The notes: a model not told the origin generated them from the letters alone. A stretch of DNA of 35,328 nucleotides from Thamnocephalis sphaerospora (GCA_003614735.1 KZ992524.1:1-35328); one strand, 5' to 3'; counted from the stretch's first letter, positions 1-10,491 are shown. Program-made: numbers and translations.

Positions 1-123
1 GCAGCAGGATCGGAGAACTCTACTACCCACGCAGCTCTTTGACATCATACCAATACGTGCTAAAGACTTGCATGCACGAGGTAGTACTAGGCTGCTGTGC
101 GGTCAGATGAGTTGCTCTTCCGG

Positions 124-1371
124 TTACACCTTTTGTTGGGCCTGCTTGGGAGACATTGGTGGCACTTCGGGAAACTCTTCGGTTGCATCGAGATAGACCG
201 CGTCGCTGCCGTATGTGCCCATTGGCGTGTTTTCTGGCTGCATGTACATGGTGTCGCCGCGAAGGCTTTCGTTGCAGTAGCCACCGACGACGGCACCCGT
301 CGTGGACGAAGTGGAGATATCGGCCGCGCGCACCTCGTTGGTGGAAAATGTCTGCGGGATCGCCAGGGTCGACATGTCGCCGTAGATGTGCTCGCCGAAT
401 GCCTCGTCAGGCACGTTGCCGGAAGCGATGGGGTTATGGTCGTGTGCCAGAGCCACATCAGGTACGGCATATCCTGGCAAGCTGTGGCTGCTTACGCCAG
501 CGGCCACGTTGGCGTACGGCACGGTCGACGACTCGCCCAGACCAGCCGCACGCATGTCATTTGAGGCATCAAACAAAAAATCATTATGCGCTGGTGCCTG
601 CTGCATCTCTGTCACAGGGACTGGCATGGGCAGAGTGGTGTTCATGCGAACAGGCTCGCCTGCCGGACGTAGACCGGCTTCAATGTCGGGCTCCGCGGCA
701 TACATGGGCACAGATTGCGCCTCCAGCAGTTTTGGCGGCGGTAGGTCGGTCGGCACATCAGTCTGACCTGCCAGTAGTGCCAGCGAGCGCTCTTGCTGCT
801 GGCGGCGGCGATTGCGCACCACACGGACAAATAGAAAGGCCAAAAGTGCAATGGCGATGACCACAGCTACGCCAATACCAGCGTAAATGGGAACATCGGA
901 CGCGCTCTGCTCGGCAGCTTTTGCGCCGGAAACACGGTTCTCCGGAAACGGGTTGTTTGTTCCTGGTGTCCTGCTAGGCAGTGTAGTGGTGTCCGGGAAT
1001 GGCGACGGCTGATCGTTGGTGTCAGGCAGTGTAGGTGTCTGCAGAAACGAGGCATCGTCTTTAGGTGAAAGGTCGTGCTCGGACTGTACTGCCGGAGGTG
1101 TCGTTACTGGCGCATTATCAGGCTGCGAGCTAGGGTTGGAGTTGGCGGGCGGAAGAGGCGCCGACACTGGTGCCGGCGTAGGTGCTGGTGCTGGCGACGA
1201 CGGCGCAGGCGTAGATGGCGCAGGAGCGGGTGTCGGCTGCTTTGCTGCCTGTTCCTCGTCCCATTTCTTGCAAAAGGGACCGCGCATCCATCTCACAAAG
1301 GCAGAAGTGGAGCCGCAGAAGCTGTCGGTGATGCCCATGATGCTGGCGATATTAACGTGGCACTAACAATG
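124..1371 (-). CDS. Single-pass membrane protein with Pro-rich ectodomain (5' end unresolved)
   Basis: The open frame runs down to a TAA at 124-126. From the N-terminal side it shows a short cysteine-bearing segment (SFCGSTSAF, GPFCKKW), a long Pro/Ala/Ser/Thr-rich stretch at about residues 34-135, a transmembrane helix at about residues 151-171 (AGIGVAVVIAIALLAFLFV) with an RNRRR stop-transfer cluster, and a cytoplasmic tail of about 230 residues. This layout (O-glycosylatable stalk, one helix, basic stop-transfer) resembles fungal wall-sensor or Cys-rich surface receptors, but I recognise no specific family. The first in-frame Met (1338) is probably not the true start. An in-frame TAG just upstream looks like a splice acceptor, giving an exon that begins near 1371 with Cys-His-Val-Asn, so a signal-peptide exon probably lies between 1371 and 1735. 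I could not place it. Confidence 0.7.
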
Positions 1372-1734
1372 CCTGCTGGCTGGGTAGCGCAACAGTGATA
1401 TACGCCGCGGCTGTATCCGACAAGGGCGGTGAAAATAGCGTAAAAACGTACTAAAGAGCAGAGCAAAGCACGAAAACGTCAGTAGTGCAAGCCAGTTCTA
1501 GAGTTGAATAGAGTAGATGCGCCAGCAGAGACGAGCCACTGTGGATAGGTGCTATGTCTACGCTGCGCGATCAGAAGCAAATATGAAAGAGAAGCGATGG
1601 AGGAAATCAGTGGTGCAGTATCGTAGCGACGGCGTAAAAGCAAGCGTGAGAGGGTAGAAAGTAGTCAGCAGAACAGGCAAAGAGCAGCATAAAGAACTCT
1701 TGCAGGCTACCTGGGCACGTGCCAGCATGGCCTC
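1372..1734. other. Leader/intergenic stretch upstream of the membrane-protein gene
   Basis: No convincing long ORF is present. On the minus strand there are short pyrimidine-rich tracts ending in AG (for example near 1455) and several Met codons (1690, 1728) followed by short hydrophobic reading frames. One of these could be the missing signal-peptide exon of the gene ending at 124, but none gives an unambiguous donor-acceptor pair with matching phase. Confidence 0.3.
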
Positions 1735-2260
1735 CTACATACTGTAAGGATAAAACATGCCGTGGTGTTTAAAAGGAAACGAGAACATGAGCAAGCGAAT
1801 AAATAGATTGCCACCCACGTTGTAACGTATGGGCCAATCGGCAAGCAACTGGGTTGTGGCGCTGGCAGTCACCGCCATCAGCACAACGTGTGGGCCGAGC
1901 AACCAGTCACCGAGCTGCACCAGCTGCCAGCAGAGCTGTACAACTGTAGCCACGCGAGGTGTTTTGAGGAGCAAGCAAACTCGTGCGGCCTACGGCAGAA
2001 GCAACGTGCCCTCGCCAGTTTGCGGCGACTTGGCCAGCCAAGGTAATGCTCAGGATGGCGAACACCTGGCGCCGAGCAAAAGCGAATGGATGGCGTGTGG
2101 AGTCGTGTCTGTTGGGGCGTGCAGAATGGAGAATAGCGCAGCCGAGGGGAACACGTGGTGTGTGGAACAACTGCGGCTACGACATGATTAATACCCGACA
2201 AAACAGGTAATTGGACGGAGGTAAAGGCCAATGTAACCATGGTCAGGCAGACATTCATGC
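1735..2260 (-). CDS. Possible small membrane protein, gene model unresolved
   Basis: Two minus-strand frames look protein-like. One (about 1907-2170) has a hydrophobic segment around FAILSITLAGQVAANW. Another (1735-1974) has two hydrophobic segments (WLLGPHVVLMAVTASATTQL and NLFIRLLMFSFPF) and ends at a TAG at 1735-1737. A spliced multi-pass protein could use both, because the first frame stops within the second and a frame change by an intron would be needed. I could not find a donor-acceptor pair that joins them cleanly and recognise no family. It may be a real short gene between PRP31 and the Pro-rich membrane protein, or chance open frames. Confidence 0.22.
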
Positions 2261-2521
2261 CAAAAACACGAGTTTGGTGGCATCAAGCGTGGGTACGCAG
2301 ATCGTACGATGAGCACAAAAGCTGGATGCGACACAAAACGAATAGCACTCGCGTTGCATACTCGTTTTCAGCCACCGCCACCACTGCTGGCAGTCATGGC
2401 CAGACTATGAAGAGCGAGAACAGCAATGAATTGGCAAGCTGGAATACAAGTGGACTATCCACCTTGCGCACATTTATGCACACTTTGATAGAACACGGTC
2501 ATGTAGCGCGCTGGGACCACG

Positions 2522-4678
2522 TCACACACCACCGCCGCCTTCTTCCTCGCGCTTTCGTTTTGCCTTGAGCTGCAGAAAGCCTTGGGCAGCGTCAAAGTAG
2601 CGACTGTTGAGATCTTTGAGCTTTTGCGCGCGTGCCTCGGGATTTTCCAGTTCAATGCCCTGCACTGGCGTAAATGCAAGCGACGAGGAGAGACCCGAGG
2701 TGGCGCCCGACGAGCCGGAGCCGTAGGCTTTGAGGCGTCGCTGCATCATGCTGCTCACGCCCACTGGTCAAGTCGCAAGGTAGAGTAGGGTGTAAGCATC
2801 GCGCAAGTACAAGATGCGATGCACAGCGTACCTTTGTTCTTGGTCGTGGCCGTGGCAGCACGGATGTTACCAATCTGACGGCCAATCATGCCTAGACCCT
2901 TGATCTGATCCATCGAGGATGCCTCAGTCTCCACATCGCCAAACTGAATGCGGTTTTGCTGGCGCTGTAGCTCCGTGGTTGCGTATGCTTCCTTTTGCTT
3001 GCGCACACTACGCAAACAGCAAGACATTGGTTAGATGTGCCGTCAATCAAGCTGCATGCCCGCATGCAGCTCCACCCACCGACGGCCGCCACGACGTTTC
3101 TTGGCCGCCTCAATAGGTGCCGGCAGTGCACGCGCATTCTTGTTGGGCGCCGGCTCCTGCATCTTCTCCAGCCGTTTCTTAATGCCAGCTAGCATTTCTT
3201 TGCCCTTGTAGCCTGCATGAAAATATGGAGACAATTGCGGTGATGGTTGACCGTTAACATCAAATGGGACTGATGCAAGTTACTGTCTCGCATCACCCAC
3301 CATCGGTCGACTCGTGGCAGCGATCGATGCGCGCCGCAAGTGTGCATCTACGCGCGAAAATGCGCGTGAGCCATTGTACGCAACAGTCCGTGTGGCCAAT
3401 CTACCCACTTGGCTGCAACAATACGAGTGGCTTTAGCACGCAGATCTGGCGGAATGCTTGAAATCAGCTCCGAGTAGTAGATGAAGCCGGCATGTCGCTG
3501 CATGCCAATGTTGGAAAACCCGGTGCGCGCCTTGGCTGATGCGCCCAGCACCTAAGCATCGCTGTGAGCATCACCGCAGACACTGTTGACCTAACATGAG
3601 CGCCAAACCGCACACCTGGACATTACATGCCGGTATCTTGCTCAACGCCGTCAAGCCTCCTGCAGCGCCCATCATCTTGGCCGCAGTCGACGTTCCGATG
3701 ATGGCAGAAAGGTTGGGCGCAATCAACTGCATTCGTGACGCAACGTAATCTAGAATCTGTCGCACTATGTCAATAAGTCATATTGCTGGACGGTGCAACA
3801 TGCAATAGCACTCATCGCCATTGTGCTGCAATTACCTTGTGTCGCGCTTCATCCAAAGCAAGCACCATATCGCAGGCTTCCTCCACACGCAGCCACTCGG
3901 CATCGTCAAGTTTCTGTCCCTTGCTGGTTGAGCCGGCCATTGTAACCACCATGATGGTAGCTGATGGCAGCACAGTTTCCAGATCAATGGCAGAAAGATC
4001 CTGTTGCAACCAACGATCAGACAACACTATCGGTCCCAATGCGTCTGCTCAACCCACTTACCGCCGTGTTGCCAACTGCCTTGACAGCGCGCACAAAATC
4101 GATTGGATTCAGCACCAGAGACTCCAGCTCTGGAAAACGCGGCGCATAGTGATCACGCGCGTACTGCCGTATTGCTGTTAGAAGGCGGTCACACCACTGC
4201 AACGCCTCTCTCCCACCTTGTGCACAGCCAGTATCTCATTATCAACGTCGGCGGTCAGATTGTTGGATAGCACAATCGTCGAGTATTCCGGATGCTCCTC
4301 CACCGGCCCGGAAAAGTGCACCGCCGTTGCTTGTTGCTTTGTAAATTCATCGATTTTCCGCAGCACGTCTATCATAGTCTGGCCACGCAGCAGTTTAGCC
4401 ACGTCGTGTACGCTCTGTGCGCCAGCGACTAGTTGGCTTAGTTGGCGTTCAGCCTCCTCTCGTGCCTCGCGATCCAGCGTCTCCGCGTCCTTCATAGCAG
4501 CGTCCTGGTCTGCCTCATCGACGCCGCCCTCCACGCCAGCCATACTGTCGGCGTCGACATTCCCGCCAGTCTTCTCTGACGAGATGCCTGGCACATGCTC
4601 CCCTTCGTCCCCCAGCTCATCCTCGAGCTCATTGCCAAGATCGTCAAGGTCCGCAAGCAATTCGTCGGCAAGCGACAT
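2522..4678 (-). CDS. PRP31: PRP31, U4/U6 snRNP component (nine exons, complete)
   Basis: Prp31 binds the U4 snRNA 5' stem-loop together with the 15.5K/Snu13 protein and bridges U4/U6 to U5 in the nuclear tri-snRNP. Exons: 4678-4217, 4163-4062, 4000-3836, 3756-3616, 3551-3409, 3347-3301, 3212-3080, 3007-2832, 2763-2522. All phases close, giving about 536 residues, slightly longer than the human protein. Family landmarks occur in order: N-terminal [23 protein letters not shown] and NATIMVV-like segments of the NOSIC/Nop coiled coil; EEACDM; the Nop-domain core [16 protein letters not shown] and [23 protein letters not shown] and [15 protein letters not shown]; the basic KKRRGGRR segment; and C-terminal [17 protein letters not shown]. 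The N-terminal acidic stretch is longer than in human. The start is fixed by the conserved first residues. Introns are 53-88 nt. An upstream promoter must lie in 4679-5000. Confidence 0.97.
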
Positions 4679-5267
4679 GCTGTTGAATGGTGGTGTGGTG
4701 TGAGGTCAAAAGTAGATCTGCGCGTCCGGTGACTGAAAAACATGCTGGCTGTTTACGTCAAACCATTTAGTCACACGCACCATACAAAATGCGCGAAAAA
4801 GACAGCTCATAGGCCAAGCACAAAGCAGCAACCGAACCGGAAGCCTTTGGTAGACTACGATCCCCACTTGACCCACGACCTGTAAGCGGCACGTAGGGTA
4901 TCATGACAGTAGTAAACGCCAAAGTTTATTATCAAACCAAGCGTAAACGCTATGATACACTGACTGCGCTACAATACTGCCAGAATGCGCCGGCGAAAGA
5001 AGATCAGCAACTTTGACCAGCAGTAAATTAGCTGACATTGCGGCGCGCAAAAACATCTAGGAGACACTATCGCTGCAGTGACTTGGTACCAAGCAGTAAT
5101 CATGTTGCGCAGCTACAGCCCTGCGCAGACATCGTACGCCAAGCGCTGCCGTGTTGTGCGATAGTGTGGATCGCACAAAAAACAGACTGCAGAGCTGCAA
5201 ACCAAGGATTTTATACAGACATTCGGCAAGCAGGTAAACAGGATAGGTGCTGCCAATGATGCAGCAG
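4679..5267. other. Intergenic: PRP31 upstream region and 3' flank of the broken F-box gene
   Basis: No gene is seen. On the minus strand an AATAAA hexamer lies at about 4924-4929, roughly 340 bases beyond the F-box reading frame, and could be a polyadenylation signal for that locus. The part adjacent to 4679 should hold the PRP31 promoter, but I see no clear TATA box. Confidence 0.35.
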
Positions 5268-6814
5268 CTATGCGTCATCTTTGATGACCAGCCGTTTTCC
5301 ATCGGGTTGCTTTTTCGACCAAAGTATGTTTTCCGTATAGTCGACAACCCATATGGGGTGGGTTTTGCAAACGTAACGCTCTTTGCACTCATCGCACCTG
5401 TACCTAGCCCGGTAATTGTCGCACGGCTGAACGGTGGGATAGCAATATCCCGGATGAATAACTCCAGCGCAAACGCCTGGGGGCTTCCATGTTGTATCCT
5501 CGGGTATCTTTTTCCATCGATGTGCAGATGGATACATGCCACTGGTCCACCAGCACTCAAGGTGTATACGATGCACTTCTGATCCGTCCGCCAAACTTAC
5601 TAATGTGGCGCCCGAGTTCGTGCATAAAAGCAACAGGTTGCGGGCTACAACAGACTCTGGTAGGCCGAATTCTCCTATTTTTATCCACTTTTTCTTCAAT
5701 GATATATTAGCTACGCCTTCAGCCACTTCTACTAGCACCAAAGCTTGTGGTGACGTAGAATTATGAGCAAGTCTGTAGTTACCATTCACAACAAATGTGC
5801 TGTCGTCAATACGCAGTGGCGAACCGTGTACGCGAATGCCTTCTATTCTCAATTCTACGTCATGCTCCAATGGTGATGTTTGACCGGCCGTAATTTGTCG
5901 TACTTTGATAATGGATAGCCAGTCGTCAGAAGGGCTACAGCTTTTCAAAGCCCAGGTAAAGCGTATTTTGCCTGTTTCCACACTTAGGATGCATGGCATA
6001 ACCGGGCCATCATCCTCATATGTGAAGCGATGATCGCTGGCGAGATTGTACACTAGCAAAGTTGGTGTTTCAGTGCCCCCTCTGGCATGGTACCTGACCA
6101 AAACCCAGTTCTCATGCACATCCACACAAGGCATATGGGTGCTAATCGCAATCTGTTGAGGTAGCTTGTAAAGCGCATCGAGATGCCAAGCAAGCAGAAT
6201 GCCATCATCTGCGGAACTTTTGGCCAAAACAAGCAAATGCTCGCCAGAACACCATGAGAACGCGGAATACAAGTTTTCAAACTTGTTGTCATGTCCCAGC
6301 TCATCCTTGTAAACAAGATCATAGCGTGGATTTTCCAGAAACCACACCGGTTGCTGCTGGGATGGCAGTAGCCATTGCGATGCAATCAGTGGACTAGATC
6401 GAAACTCAATGGTTTGAAGGCGGGTGCCGCATGGAGGAGAGTTTGTTACCTCGCTAAGATTGTGTGTTGAGTATTGGCCATGGCGCCAGCGATATTCGGT
6501 AGCGCATCGTTTGCTGTAGACGTCAAACCAGTCGAGTTGAAGGTCTTTGTGCGAGATCGACGTCTCACGAATAGCACTGCTGCTATACACATCAAGATGG
6601 TGCGCTCGCGTGTACTGACGTTGTACTGACGTAGTCACTCTTTTTCATTCCTCGTCTGCTGCGAAAACTGCTGCTCAAAGCGCCTGCGCCATAGGCTCTG
6701 CCGACAAGACACGCGAAGGTACCACTGTCGAGACGCACATGCCAACAGAAACAGTGCGTCGTCGTCAACAGACTCAACAATGTGGCCAAGTACGTCCTCT
6801 GGTAGGCGGTTCAT
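5268..6814 (-). pseudogene. F-box protein gene, disrupted by stop codon and 11-bp tandem duplication
   Basis: An F-box begins at the Met at 6814 (MNRLPEDVLGHIVESV, then LLACASRQWYLRV and SLWRRRFEQQF). The F-box would bind Skp1 in an SCF ubiquitin ligase. After about 59 codons the frame reaches a TGA at 6637-6635. A second frame then stays open for about 450 codons to a stop at 5268, reads as a plausible substrate-recognition region rich in beta-strand and Trp motifs, and ends with a Cys-rich tail (YRCDECKERYVCKTHP). Between the two frames sits an exact tandem copy of 11 bases (6611-6621 and 6622-6632). One copy of it would put the two halves in the same frame apart from the TGA, which is one base from a Trp codon. 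No intron can explain the break, since the only GT...AG there spans 16 nt. The long downstream frame has no early Met. I infer a recently inactivated gene; a short F-box-only product is the alternative. Confidence 0.75.
6611..6632. repeat. Exact 11-bp tandem duplication
   Basis: The sequence TGTACTGACGT occurs twice back to back. Being 11 bases, it shifts the reading frame of the F-box gene by two. It looks like a replication-slippage or break-repair duplication. Confidence 0.95.
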
Positions 6815-7248
6815 AGCAGCGTAGATGAATACAGTGCAGCACTGATTCAGCAAAACAAAATAGCAGTGATTAGCGGCGAGGATGGACAAAACAGGTGATG
6901 ACGAAAGCATGACAGCCGAGCACACGCAGGTGGTTGTTTGTGGCTATGACAATCCATCATAATTCCGTCACGTGATAACTTACTTGCAAACGATCCTACA
7001 AATAATTTGCACGCAATCCAGTGGTGTCGCCGCCAAAAGCTGGGTCAATAATCCGCTGCATATGCGTGAACATAATACTCTTTTATTTCCATCATCGGCA
7101 TGTGCGCATGCCACGCAGCTATTTAAACCTCGCCGCTGTGTGTAGGTAGAATAAAAGCAGCAAGTTTTTTCCGCCTCATTTTCCTCTCTGCGTCACATTC
7201 TTGCGCATCATCTAGCGCTCTGCATTGACCTCATCGGGCCGTTCGCGA
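6815..7248. promoter_or_regulatory. Divergent upstream region between F-box gene and plus-strand ORF
   Basis: The minus-strand F-box gene starts at 6814. On the plus strand a TATA-like CTATTTAAACC is at about 7119-7129, followed by a pyrimidine-rich stretch (about 7168-7215) of the kind seen ahead of other genes in this window, then an ATG at 7249. The arrangement suggests a divergent promoter, but the plus-strand product is uncertain. Confidence 0.4.
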
Positions 7249-7587
7249 CATGTTGGCAGCATCGGCCATGGCATGCCTGAATGTAGCGCACGAGGGCATT
7301 TGGAAGGCCGCATTGAAACAGTAGGCTTAATGCTAAAGCAAATAATACGTCGCGCAGCCGGGAAAGACCGTGGCACCGCACTCTCCATGGGACTGCCGCT
7401 GCTGTTTTACACGTTGCCGCTCCTCACGTACGGCGGGCCGGTGCGAGTGGCCAGTCTGCTACTCAGGTGGTTTGCCTTCCTGTACGGTTTTCTCCCTTAC
7501 AAAGTCCCGAATGATCTCCCACATGGTTGCAAAGGGTTTCCGCATAGTGCGGATATGGTCAATTCTTCTAATAAAAAAAAACCGTAG
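7249..7587 (+). CDS. Small hypothetical ORF after a TATA-like element, model uncertain
   Basis: The ATG at 7249 opens a 24-codon frame (starting MLAASAMACLNV) that ends at a TAG. An overlapping frame runs to 7587 and contains two hydrophobic segments (LPLLFYTLPLLTYGG and LLLRWFAFLYGFLPYK). A short intron starting GTAGGC at about 7320 could join the two parts, but the acceptor I can see (GCGCAG near 7357) leads into the wrong frame. A homopolymeric A run with AATAAA-like sequence at about 7570-7582 could be the polyadenylation region. No family is recognised. The TATA-like element and pyrimidine-rich leader are the main reasons to list it. Confidence 0.25.
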   Translation, partial: HVGSIGHGMPECSARGHLEGRIETVGLMLKQIIRRAAGKDRGTALSMGLPLLFYTLPLLTYGGPVRVASLLLRWFAFLYGFLPYKVPNDLPHGCKGFPHSADMVNSSNKKKP

Positions 7588-7945
7588 TAAAGTAGCAAAT
7601 TAAGCCCAAATCATCACTATGTTTGAACTATTGCTGTCCCAAGTCCACGTTTTACTACAGATAAGGGTAAGATGTTTTTCACCGAGGTGGAAAATAATGG
7701 CACGCTTACGTAGTAAAATATTCCAGTGAATAGCCATATCATTCAATTTCTGGTTACTGGAGAGTATCCCACTGACGTTTTATTAAGTGTCGGTGGACTC
7801 GTGAGCGTAAAATGCTCCCAGCCTGACTAGCGGTTCGCTGACTAACATGTCGCAAACACAAGTACGAAAAAAAAGGCCGTTAGCGATACTAATGGCAAAA
7901 TAGTAATTATCACTAGGTGTATTCAATATAATTGAAATATAATAA
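7588..7945. other. AT-rich intergenic stretch 5' of tRNA-Gly
   Basis: This stretch is visibly richer in A and T than the neighbouring coding DNA and holds no ORF or repeat I can support. AT-rich flanks are common around fungal tRNA genes. Confidence 0.4.
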
Positions 7946-8016
7946 GCGTAGTTGGTTTAGTGGTATAATTACCGCCTGCCACGCGGTAGACCTGGGTTCG
8001 ATTCCCAGACTACGCA
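7946..8016 (+). tRNA. tRNA-Gly (GCC)
   Basis: A 71-nt intronless cloverleaf. The acceptor stem GCGTAGT pairs with ACTACGC and is followed by discriminator A. The D-arm (GGTTTAGTGGTATAATTAC, A-box type), the anticodon arm with loop CTGCCAC giving anticodon GCC, and the T-arm CTGGG-TTCGATT-CCCAG (B-box) are all present. A TTTT directly after the gene fits a pol III terminator. Confidence 0.96.
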
Positions 8017-8701
8017 TTTTGCTCCGTTTTGCCGGCCCTGTAGCTCTTTTATCACCGGTGACTAGATGGGTTGAGCGTGTACGAGCGGCGCCAGACCAGA
8101 CAAACCCAATGTAAGCGGAAAGTGCCACGAGAGGTAATCAGCGCGGACTAGCGTAGATGGATTAGCTAATAACATTTACCGATACAGTGGGCCCAGAGAA
8201 CGGCCTTGGTGTCAGCGTCGAGTGAGAAATGACACTTACTCGAGTGACTTGGCCCACACCACACTCTATAATGGTTTTCCTCTTGATTATCATGATGGCG
8301 CTGGCCTAGCGGTATGTACCATGCGGTGCGATGTCGTTGGCAAAAAAAATGCTGGCTTGATGTATACGCGTCTTCAGCTACAAAGACGCGACAAAGCAGA
8401 TCAAGTGGAGTGCACCGATTACAAACGTATATTTTAATCTCGTATGTCGCCCTTTGGCCTGTGCTACAAGTGGTCGGCTCGGTGTATAGACGACGCGTGC
8501 GAAACGAAATCGCAAAAGCGAGGTTAAATGGCAAGTATTTGCCAAGATGTTAATCAAGGCTGAAGGTTTGTGAAAGTAATCGACATTTGCCTAGCCTGCT
8601 CACGCAGCAACGACAGGGCTGACTGGGTGCACCGTACAACACGACTCAGTAGGCGCTATGTGCGATGGTGCATCTGGTACGCTCATATGCGTCGGTGGTA
8701 T
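8017..8701. other. Intergenic region, no supported gene
   Basis: Short open frames exist on both strands (the longest about 120 codons, minus, 8166-8534), but their composition looks random and none shows a recognisable motif or closes with a splice model. It follows the stop codon of the truncated Sey1-like gene on the minus strand. I looked for the missing helical-bundle and membrane segments of that family here and saw none. Confidence 0.4.
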
Positions 8702-10046
8702 TTAATGGGTCGGCTGATACATGGTTTGGTCAACGCGATTATCGTACAACACCCCATTACCAGATAGCACTGTGCCTACATGATTCGGTGCGGTATTGGT
8801 GCTTTGAGCTGATGTGCACATATCAAAGATCTTCTCCTGCAAAGTATATGAGCGCGCAAGCGATGTAGATGGCGTAGTCTTGAATATATGTGCTTGGCAG
8901 CGGATCAACGGATCACTTACCCAAATATAAGGATCGGAATTGGATCCAACAAGCTTCATCGGCGGAACGGGGCCACAGTACTTATCCTTGAATACATACT
9001 CGCTGTCGTCCTTTTTGGTGAACCTATGAGACAAATTAGCAATGGATAAGCCTCGAGATGTGCATACAAACCATAGGCGGCGCACGCACCACGCATGCAG
9101 CTGCTCGATGCACTCATCGAGTCTTTCTGGGTGCCCGTGGCCGCATGGGAATGGGAGAACGCTGATATCGTACACATCAGATAGAGACGGGCCACCCGGT
9201 TTTTGGTTGGGCTTCTTCCAGCATTTTTCTAGCTGTGTGGTAATTTCTTTGCGCATATCCGTTGCTCCGGCAGTGTCACCGTGGTCGCTGACGAAAAAAA
9301 TCAAGCGTCGCTTCTTTCTTTGGATGCTCACAGACTCAAGTCAGTCGCGAGTCAAGCGAGATGTATGCGCGCGCTAGCTCTTACCCACTATCCAGAAGAC
9401 TCGTTACGTTCAACGCTGCAATGGCGGTGCACAGAGTTGCCGTCTGGCCATTGCCGATTGGATCGCTGTAGTTTATGATGATCACCTCCGATAGGGCAAT
9501 GGCCAATGCCACGCTGTTTTCCACTAGCATCTGCAAAGCAGCAGCAAGAGTAAGGACTATTATTCAGTTGGCGGCCGGTATGCGCGCCGCCCTCACTGGG
9601 TTTGCTGCAAGATCTCCGCATCCGAAAGGTCCAACATCCATAACAAGTACGTCATTTATCCTTGTTTCACTAAGCCACACACCTGTGCAGGGCGTATGAG
9701 CAAATGTCTGGACGTTAGAATATGTGCCGACGCTTGCTGAATGGCTCGCACGACATTCACCTTTGCCAGAACGTTGGCTGATCTGCTGCTTGCTGGCAAG
9801 CTCTACAGTGAGCACACGATCAAGCACCGTGGCTTGAGAACAAATGTTAAAGCACCGTTAAGCATAAAAGGGCTCCCACAATGTGCCACTCGCATATCAC
9901 CAACCTTGATCGGCGCCTTCCAATCCGATCACAGTAGCTACGCGGAAGCTGCGGTCAGAATCAAACACTCTCCACGTCTTCAGTTGCTTGAAATCAAAGT
10001 TTGGCCTGCATATCCGCGCAGTGCCGTATGAACTGGTGTCAGCCAT
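8702..10046 (-). CDS. Truncated Sey1/RHD3-like protein with degenerate GTPase motifs
   Basis: Sey1/RHD3 are ER-membrane dynamin-like GTPases that fuse ER tubules. Exons: 10046-9905, 9832-9597, 9530-9385, 9326-9090, 9023-8921, 8836-8702; all phases close to give 332 residues. The order of family landmarks is preserved: FRVATVIGLEGADQAT (P-loop position, residues 35-49), TGVWL and VLVMDVGPFG (G2/G3 region), SVALAIALSEVIIIN, LIFFVSDH (position of the RD motif), EITTQLEKCW, YDISVLPFP, EYVFKDKY and DPYIW. The catalytic residues are gone: P-loop GK[ST] reads DQA, DxxG reads DVGP, and RD reads SD. The protein stops shortly after the GTPase-like domain, without the helical bundle and two membrane helices (the family is usually about 800 residues). 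Two splice sites are weak (acceptors ending AAG and GAG). The start could be further upstream, because the frame stays open. Intact splicing phases argue for a living gene rather than debris. Confidence 0.75.
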
Positions 10047-10058
10047 TATACAACGCAA

Positions 10059-10491
10059 ATGGCCCAGTCTACCTACGTGCTTGTAAATTTCTCATCGAGA
10101 AACCAGACTCCTCGCGGTGATGTGGACATTGCTGTAGAACAGTGGTGCGTACGAGTAACAGCAGCAAAGATCAGGAAGGTGAAGAAAGCGGTGAGTCGAT
10201 ATCCTACGTGAGCTGATCACGCAGAAAGGCGGCTTTATGTCTGTGCGTCATCAGCTGGTCTGCACATAATACAGGCTTGCCATTGTCGCCATTGAGATGC
10301 GCCAGAGGTGGGATGCAATTGGTGGTGCAGAGCATGAGCAGTTACAATGGGCTCAATACCCTAAATGGGCGGCCGAGTATCACGCCTGTCGTACTATTAT
10401 CCGCAGCTACGCAGATCACGGTGGCGCTGGAAACCAATTAGATGATACGCGTGCTGCTTCTCGGTCTGTAACCAGCACGCGCGAACGCTGA
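10059..10491 (+). CDS. Small two-exon protein of unknown function (HMG-box-like pattern, weak)
   Basis: The model uses ATG 10059, exon 1 to 10207 (donor AC|GTGAGC), a 67-nt intron, and exon 2 from 10275 to a TGA at 10489-10491, giving 121 residues. The junction restores a natural-looking helical stretch (KKAVSRYPTLAIVAIEMRQR), followed by WDAIGGAEHEQLQWAQYPKW. Spacing of basic, aliphatic and Trp/Tyr residues recalls an HMG box, but the similarity is weak and I do not claim it. The gene is convergent with NDUFAF6, leaving about 100 bases between stops. Its ATG lies only 12 bases from the divergent ATG of the Sey1-like gene, which is unusually close and means one of the two starts may be wrong. 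Confidence 0.5.

Noticed and set aside
4164..4216. Acceptor at CTAACAG (4175) for PRP31 intron 1
   Set aside because: It gives the wrong phase; the next CAG at 4164 restores the conserved [15 protein letters not shown] in frame.
6605..6640. An intron as explanation of the F-box frame break
   Set aside because: The only GT...AG pair across the break spans 16 nt, far below the 40-nt minimum seen here, and does not remove the TGA.
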